In this document: positions 60,286-64,000 of the stretch, one piece after another
Position numbering within the stretch: position 1 is the stretch's first letter
Layout: every line of letters starts with the position of its first letter
NCBI RefSeq assembly: GCF_023278365.1
Contig: NZ_CP075338.1
Location: forward strand, 2,976,001 to 3,040,000
Direction of reading: 5' to 3'
DNA: 64,000 nucleotides
DNA from: Epilithonimonas zeae
GTDB taxonomy: Bacteria > Bacteroidota > Bacteroidia > Flavobacteriales > Weeksellaceae
The notes under the pieces: model-generated
Seen by the model: only the letters and a program-made list of their open reading frames with translations
Told to the model about the DNA's origin: nothing
Databases searched by the model: none
Position numbers and translations under genes: made by a program

Positions 60286-61314
60286 ATGAAAAATAAGTGG
60301 AGAATATTGAAGATATTGGTAACAGTGGTCCTTTTTGGATTTCTGCTCAGTTTCTCGTTGAAGCGTTTCAATAACGCTAAGATGGAGAATGTATCTATCA
60401 ATATGAACCAGACCAAGACACCGGTTTATTTTGTGGATGAGAAGGACATCAAAGATTTGGTGAAACAATTTAATCCGACTAAGAAAATCGGCGATGTTAA
60501 GATTCCGGAATTGGAGAAGAAGATTAATGAGATTCCATTTGTCGATAGTGCTAATGTTTATATGAATCTAAATGGCAATCTGAATGTTGATATCAAACAA
60601 CGAATTCCGATTTTCCGATTGAATAAAAATGGAAAGGATTTTTATGTGGATGAAAAAGGTGTTGAATTCCCGATTTCGAGAAACTTTTCTTATCCGTGTA
60701 TGCTCGTAATGGGAGATGTAGAAGCTTCGGAATATCAGGAACTCGGAAAGTTGATTGAGAAAATTGACAAAGATGATTTCAGCAAAAAATATTTCATCGG
60801 AATCAAAAAAGAAAAAGACAGTTATAATCTTCTCACTAGCGACGGGAATTACAAAGTTGAGATTGGAGATTTAGAAAATATTGATTTCAAGGTTAAAGGA
60901 TTTAAAACTTTTGTAGAGAAATATCTAGTTTATCAGAATCCGAATAAGTACAAAAAGATTTCGGTTAAATACAATAACCAGATTGTAACGACACTGAACC
61001 CTTATTTCAAAGAAAACGACAGTATTCTGAGAAATGCACCGAAGATTGAAATTACAAAACCGGAAGAAAAGCCAACACAATTATTAGCATCAGTTCCTGC
61101 AAAAACAGAAACTAAAAAGGCGGAACCCAAACCGGAACCGAAAAAAGAAATAAAAAAAACTGAACCTAAAAAATCAGAAGTAAAAAAGGAATCTTCCAAA
61201 CCTAAAAAAGTAGAGAAGAAACCGGAACCGAAAAAATCTTCGGAAAAGAAAAAGGAAACCACCTCCAAATCGTCTTCTGATAAAAAGAAAAAAGCAAAAG
61301 TAGTAGTAGAATAA
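60286..61314 (+). CDS. ftsQ: Cell division protein FtsQ
   Basis: A 342-residue bitopic protein with one membrane segment (about 10-25, ILKILVTVVLFGFLLSF) and a periplasmic POTRA-like domain (about 40-110) followed by the FtsQ domain (to about 245). It links FtsL and the rest of the divisome. An unusual tail of about 75 residues (265-342), almost only Lys, Pro, Glu, Ser and Ala (KPEEKPTQLLASV, then repeats like KKTEPKKSE), is added. Family naming is firm by position and domain; the tail is an extra. Confidence 0.9.
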   Translation: MKNKWRILKILVTVVLFGFLLSFSLKRFNNAKMENVSINMNQTKTPVYFVDEKDIKDLVKQFNPTKKIGDVKIPELEKKINEIPFVDSANVYMNLNGNLNVDIKQRIPIFRLNKNGKDFYVDEKGVEFPISRNFSYPCMLVMGDVEASEYQELGKLIEKIDKDDFSKKYFIGIKKEKDSYNLLTSDGNYKVEIGDLENIDFKVKGFKTFVEKYLVYQNPNKYKKISVKYNNQIVTTLNPYFKENDSILRNAPKIEITKPEEKPTQLLASVPAKTETKKAEPKPEPKKEIKKTEPKKSEVKKESSKPKKVEKKPEPKKSSEKKKETTSKSSSDKKKKAKVVVE

Positions 61315-61348
61315 ATTAGATATAAATAAAGTCTTAGCTGAGTAAAAA

Positions 61349-61410
61349 GCCTTTGCGAGCTTAAAAGCATAATAATGGTAAAACAAAACTTTGCGGACTT
61401 TGCGTTAAAA
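61349..61410. repeat. Dispersed CTTTGCG-type intergenic repeat
   Basis: GCCTTTGCGAGCTTAAAA to ACTTTGCGTTAAAA; the partner of 6226-6290 with TTTGCG in place of TTTGTG. It lies in the 122-bp gap between ftsQ and ftsA. Confidence 0.5.
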
Positions 61411-61436
61411 ATTAAAAAAATCAAATCGAGCATATA

Positions 61437-62819
61437 ATGGAAAATCAAGAGTATTCAGTAGGTCTGGACATTGGGACAACTAAGATTGTCGCCATTGTCG
61501 GAAGACGTAACGCTCACGGGAAAATCGAAATCCTGGGCGTTGGGAAGGCTAAAAGTCTTGGTGTTCACAAAGGAATCGTGAACAACATTTCCCAAACCAT
61601 CAATTCCATCAAAACTGCAGTGGCAGAAGCGCAATCCAGCGCCGGCGTTCCTATCCATAAGGTAACTGTAGGAATTGCAGGAAAACATATACGTTCTCTC
61701 CAGCATTCGGATTACATCATGAGAGAGCATCCGGATAGATACATCACAGAAGATGATATCGAGAAACTAAAAGACCAGGTAAAGAAATTGGTAATGTTGC
61801 CTGGAGAAGAAATCATCCATGTTTTGCCTCAGGAATACAAAGTAGATTCTGAAGGCGAAATCCAGGAACCGGTCGGGATGCACGGCAAAAGATTAGAAGC
61901 TAATTTCCACGTTGTTGTGGGACAGATGGGTTCTATCAGAAATATTGCCAGATGTGTTCGCGAAGCTGGTCTGGAAATGGAAGCTTTGACCTTGGAACCT
62001 TTGGCATCGTCTGAAGCAGTTCTTACAAAAGAAGAAAAAGAAGCTGGTGTTGCGATTGTTGATATTGGTGGTGGAACTACGGATATCGCAATTTTCAAAG
62101 ACAACATCATTCGTCATACTTGCGTGATTCCTTACGGTGGTGGAATTATCACCGATGATATTAAGGAAGGATGTTCAATCATCGAGAAACACGCAGAACA
62201 GCTGAAAGTGAAGTTCGGATCCTCTGTTCCGGAATTGGAAAAAGACAGCACGTATGTGACAATCCCGGGATTACACGGTCGTCCGGACAAAGAGATTTCG
62301 TTGAAAGTTTTAGCTCAGATTATCAATGCAAGAGTTGAAGAAATTCTTGAAATGGTAAATACTGAATTGAAAGCTTACGGCGCATTCGAACAAAAGAAAA
62401 AACTGATTGCAGGAATCGTTTTGACTGGTGGTGGTTCCAACTTGAGAAACCTTCGTCAGTTAGCAAATTACACTACAGGTTTCGACAGCAGAATTGGTTT
62501 TGCTAATGAATATGTAGCGAATGACAAAAACCAATATCTGAAAGGACCGGAATTTGCAACGTCAATCGGCTTATTGATGGAAAGTCTTAAAATCAGAGAT
62601 AAAAGAATCCTTCCAACAGAAGAAGAAATTATCGAAGAAGCTGTAGCAAAAGCAGAACCGGTTGCACCTCAGCCAACTACCGAAGTTGAGAAACCTCAAC
62701 AGATTCAGCAGATAGAAGAAGTTGCAAAACCAAAAGAAGAAGCTAGAAGAAACAAACCGACTTTCGGACAGTCTCTAATGGATAAAGTAAAAAAATTCTT
62801 CGAGGAAGTAGAAGAGTAA
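61437..62819 (+). CDS. ftsA: Cell division protein FtsA
   Basis: A 460-residue actin-like protein that anchors FtsZ to the membrane. The phosphate loops are VGLDIGTTKIVAIVG at the start and VDIGGGTTDIAIF in the middle, plus the adenosine motif GIVLTGGGSNLRNL. The SHS2-like 1C domain lies between about 80 and 165. The C-terminal linker is rich in Glu, Pro and Lys, and the end (FGQSLMDKVKKFFEEVE) is an amphipathic membrane-binding helix. ftsZ follows after 90 bp. Confidence 0.95.
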   Translation: MENQEYSVGLDIGTTKIVAIVGRRNAHGKIEILGVGKAKSLGVHKGIVNNISQTINSIKTAVAEAQSSAGVPIHKVTVGIAGKHIRSLQHSDYIMREHPDRYITEDDIEKLKDQVKKLVMLPGEEIIHVLPQEYKVDSEGEIQEPVGMHGKRLEANFHVVVGQMGSIRNIARCVREAGLEMEALTLEPLASSEAVLTKEEKEAGVAIVDIGGGTTDIAIFKDNIIRHTCVIPYGGGIITDDIKEGCSIIEKHAEQLKVKFGSSVPELEKDSTYVTIPGLHGRPDKEISLKVLAQIINARVEEILEMVNTELKAYGAFEQKKKLIAGIVLTGGGSNLRNLRQLANYTTGFDSRIGFANEYVANDKNQYLKGPEFATSIGLLMESLKIRDKRILPTEEEIIEEAVAKAEPVAPQPTTEVEKPQQIQQIEEVAKPKEEARRNKPTFGQSLMDKVKKFFEEVEE

Positions 62820-62909
62820 TAATTAAAGATTTGAGTTAAATTGATGAATGGTAAGCTTATTCTTGAATCAATTATAACTCATCAATCATCAACTATAAAA
62901 AAATATACT
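62820..62909. other. AT-rich spacer with ATCAAT-type repeats between ftsA and ftsZ
   Basis: The spacer contains TTGAATCAATTATAACTCAT, CAATCATCAACTATAAA-type sequence, like the spacers before rsmH (47327-47400), before ftsL (48295-48357) and between rnhA and dnaB (2925-2984). No gene or box was seen. Confidence 0.4.
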
Positions 62910-64000
62910 ATGGACAATATAAATAATACACAAGGATTTTCATTTGACCTTCCAAAAGGAAATTCCGCTATCATCAAAGTTATCGGTGTTGGTGGCGGTG
63001 GAAACAATGCGCTGAAACATATGTACGAGAAAGGAATTTACGGAGTAGATTTCGTGATTTGTAATACAGATGCACAGACTTTGGACAATAATCCGGTTTC
63101 TAATAAAGTTCAGTTAGGAGTAACGATGACAGAAGGGCTTGGCGCAGGCGCTGACCCGGAAGTTGGAGAAAAAGCAGCCATCGAAAGTATCGATGATATC
63201 AAGGCATCAATGGGACAGAATACCAAAATGGTTTTCATCACTGCCGGAATGGGCGGTGGAACTGGAACTGGTGCTGCGCCTGTTATTGCAAAAGTAGCGA
63301 AGGAAATGGGGATTCTTACTGTAGGAATCGTAACCGTACCTTTTAGTTTTGAAGGAAAAAGAAGATTGGACCAGGCTGAATTAGGTTTGGAAAAATTAAG
63401 AAATAATGTTGATTCTTTAATTGTCATTAATAATGATAAATTGAGACAGCAATTCGGAAACCTTGGTTTCAAACAAGGATTCTCAAAAGCCGATGAAGTT
63501 TTGACCAACGCTGCAAAAGGAATGGCAGAAGTGATTACAGGTTATTTTGATGTTAATATTGACTTCCGTGATGCTAAATCTGTTTTGGCTAACTCCGGAA
63601 CTGCATTGATGTCAACTGGAATCGCTAGTGGTGAAAACAAAGCGGAAGAAGCGGTTAAAAAAGCATTGGATTCCCCGTTATTGAATGATAACAAAATCAC
63701 CGGTGCAAAAAATGTTCTATTGTTGATTAGAAGTGGTGCGACTGAGGTAACAATGGACGAAATTGGTGTGATTATGGACCACATCCAGAAAGAAGCTGGA
63801 AATACGGCTGATATTATTTTTGGAGTTGGGTCTGATGAAGAATTGGGCGATGCAGTAAGCGTTTTGGTTATTGCAACTGGTTTTTCAAATGATAACAAAA
63901 AACATTCTGGAGTAACTGAGACGATTAAATATTCTTTGGAAGACAGACCAAGTCCTTCCAGACATAGAGAATCTCCGTTCAAAAGCAGAGCTCAGGAAGA
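62910..64000 (+). CDS. ftsZ: Cell division protein FtsZ, 5' part
   Basis: The reading frame runs from ATG at 62910 to the window end (363 full codons). It is the tubulin-like GTPase of the Z ring. The core starts with VIGVGGGGNNAL, the tubulin signature GGGTGTG is in TAGMGGGTGTGAAP, and the T7 loop NIDFRDAKSVL is present. The last visible residues (SPSRHRESPFKSRAQEE) begin the variable linker. The FtsA/ZipA-binding tail lies outside the window. Weak: no promoter was found in the spacer, so it probably depends on upstream transcription. Confidence 0.96.
   Translation, partial: MDNINNTQGFSFDLPKGNSAIIKVIGVGGGGNNALKHMYEKGIYGVDFVICNTDAQTLDNNPVSNKVQLGVTMTEGLGAGADPEVGEKAAIESIDDIKASMGQNTKMVFITAGMGGGTGTGAAPVIAKVAKEMGILTVGIVTVPFSFEGKRRLDQAELGLEKLRNNVDSLIVINNDKLRQQFGNLGFKQGFSKADEVLTNAAKGMAEVITGYFDVNIDFRDAKSVLANSGTALMSTGIASGENKAEEAVKKALDSPLLNDNKITGAKNVLLLIRSGATEVTMDEIGVIMDHIQKEAGNTADIIFGVGSDEELGDAVSVLVIATGFSNDNKKHSGVTETIKYSLEDRPSPSRHRESPFKSRAQE

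Overview
The window looks like chromosome from a low-GC member of the Bacteroidota, class Flavobacteriia, most like Chryseobacterium or a close relative in the Weeksellaceae. Support comes from a type IX secretion (T9SS) sorting domain, an Oar-like TonB receptor, glutamine synthetase III, the XrtF exosortase pair, a flavobacterial dcw cluster, TAnnTTTG-type -7 promoter boxes and the near absence of Shine-Dalgarno sequences. No rRNA, tRNA, CRISPR array or prophage was seen.

Left part (1-13.5 kb): the 3' end of a YifB/ComM ATPase gene, a secreted delta-60-repeat protein, rnhA and dnaB, a two-gene ABC exporter, a SugE-type SMR exporter, a Crp/Fnr regulator, fumC, a small membrane protein, prfA, a lipoprotein and a secreted nuclease. 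Middle (13.5-34 kb): a TonB receptor with a DUF5689-type lipoprotein, divergent from the nuclease; then a DUF4126 protein, rnpA, tcdA, a TatD hydrolase, a TetR regulator, a beta-lactamase-fold protein with an altered active site, an M48 protease, a DUF445 protein, a protein with a nucleoside-phosphorylase-like end, glnN (GSIII), an NlpC/P60 lipoprotein and an AmgK-like kinase. From 33.4 to 46.6 kb: the XrtF exosortase locus, a CDF metal exporter, asd, an astacin protease gene whose signal peptide is cut off by a one-base frameshift, an Oar-like receptor, nadB-lipoprotein-nadC, a toxin-antitoxin pair and a nitroreductase.

Right part (46.8-64 kb): the division and cell-wall (dcw) cluster, all on the plus strand: mraZ, rsmH, ftsL, ftsI, murE, mraY, murD, ftsW, murG, murC, ftsQ, ftsA and ftsZ (cut by the window end). 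Together these make the peptidoglycan precursor (MurC, MurD, MurE), lipid I and II (MraY, MurG), polymerise and crosslink it (FtsW, FtsI), and build the Z ring (FtsZ, FtsA, FtsQ, FtsL). The cluster is headed by an apparent MraZ operator of three 10-bp-spaced repeats. It is interrupted by a RAYT-type transposase with its own palindromes between murD and ftsW, and by two small exported-protein genes beside murC.

Dispersed repeats are a theme of the window. Two families keep conserved arms around changing palindromic cores (12.1 and 20.4 kb; 9.6 and 32.1 kb). There is a REP-like pair between ftsI and murE, a CTTTGTG/CTTTGCG family, and a pile-up of three different repeats at 32.0-32.25 kb. Several long reading frames run into these repeats, so shorter starts were chosen for those genes.
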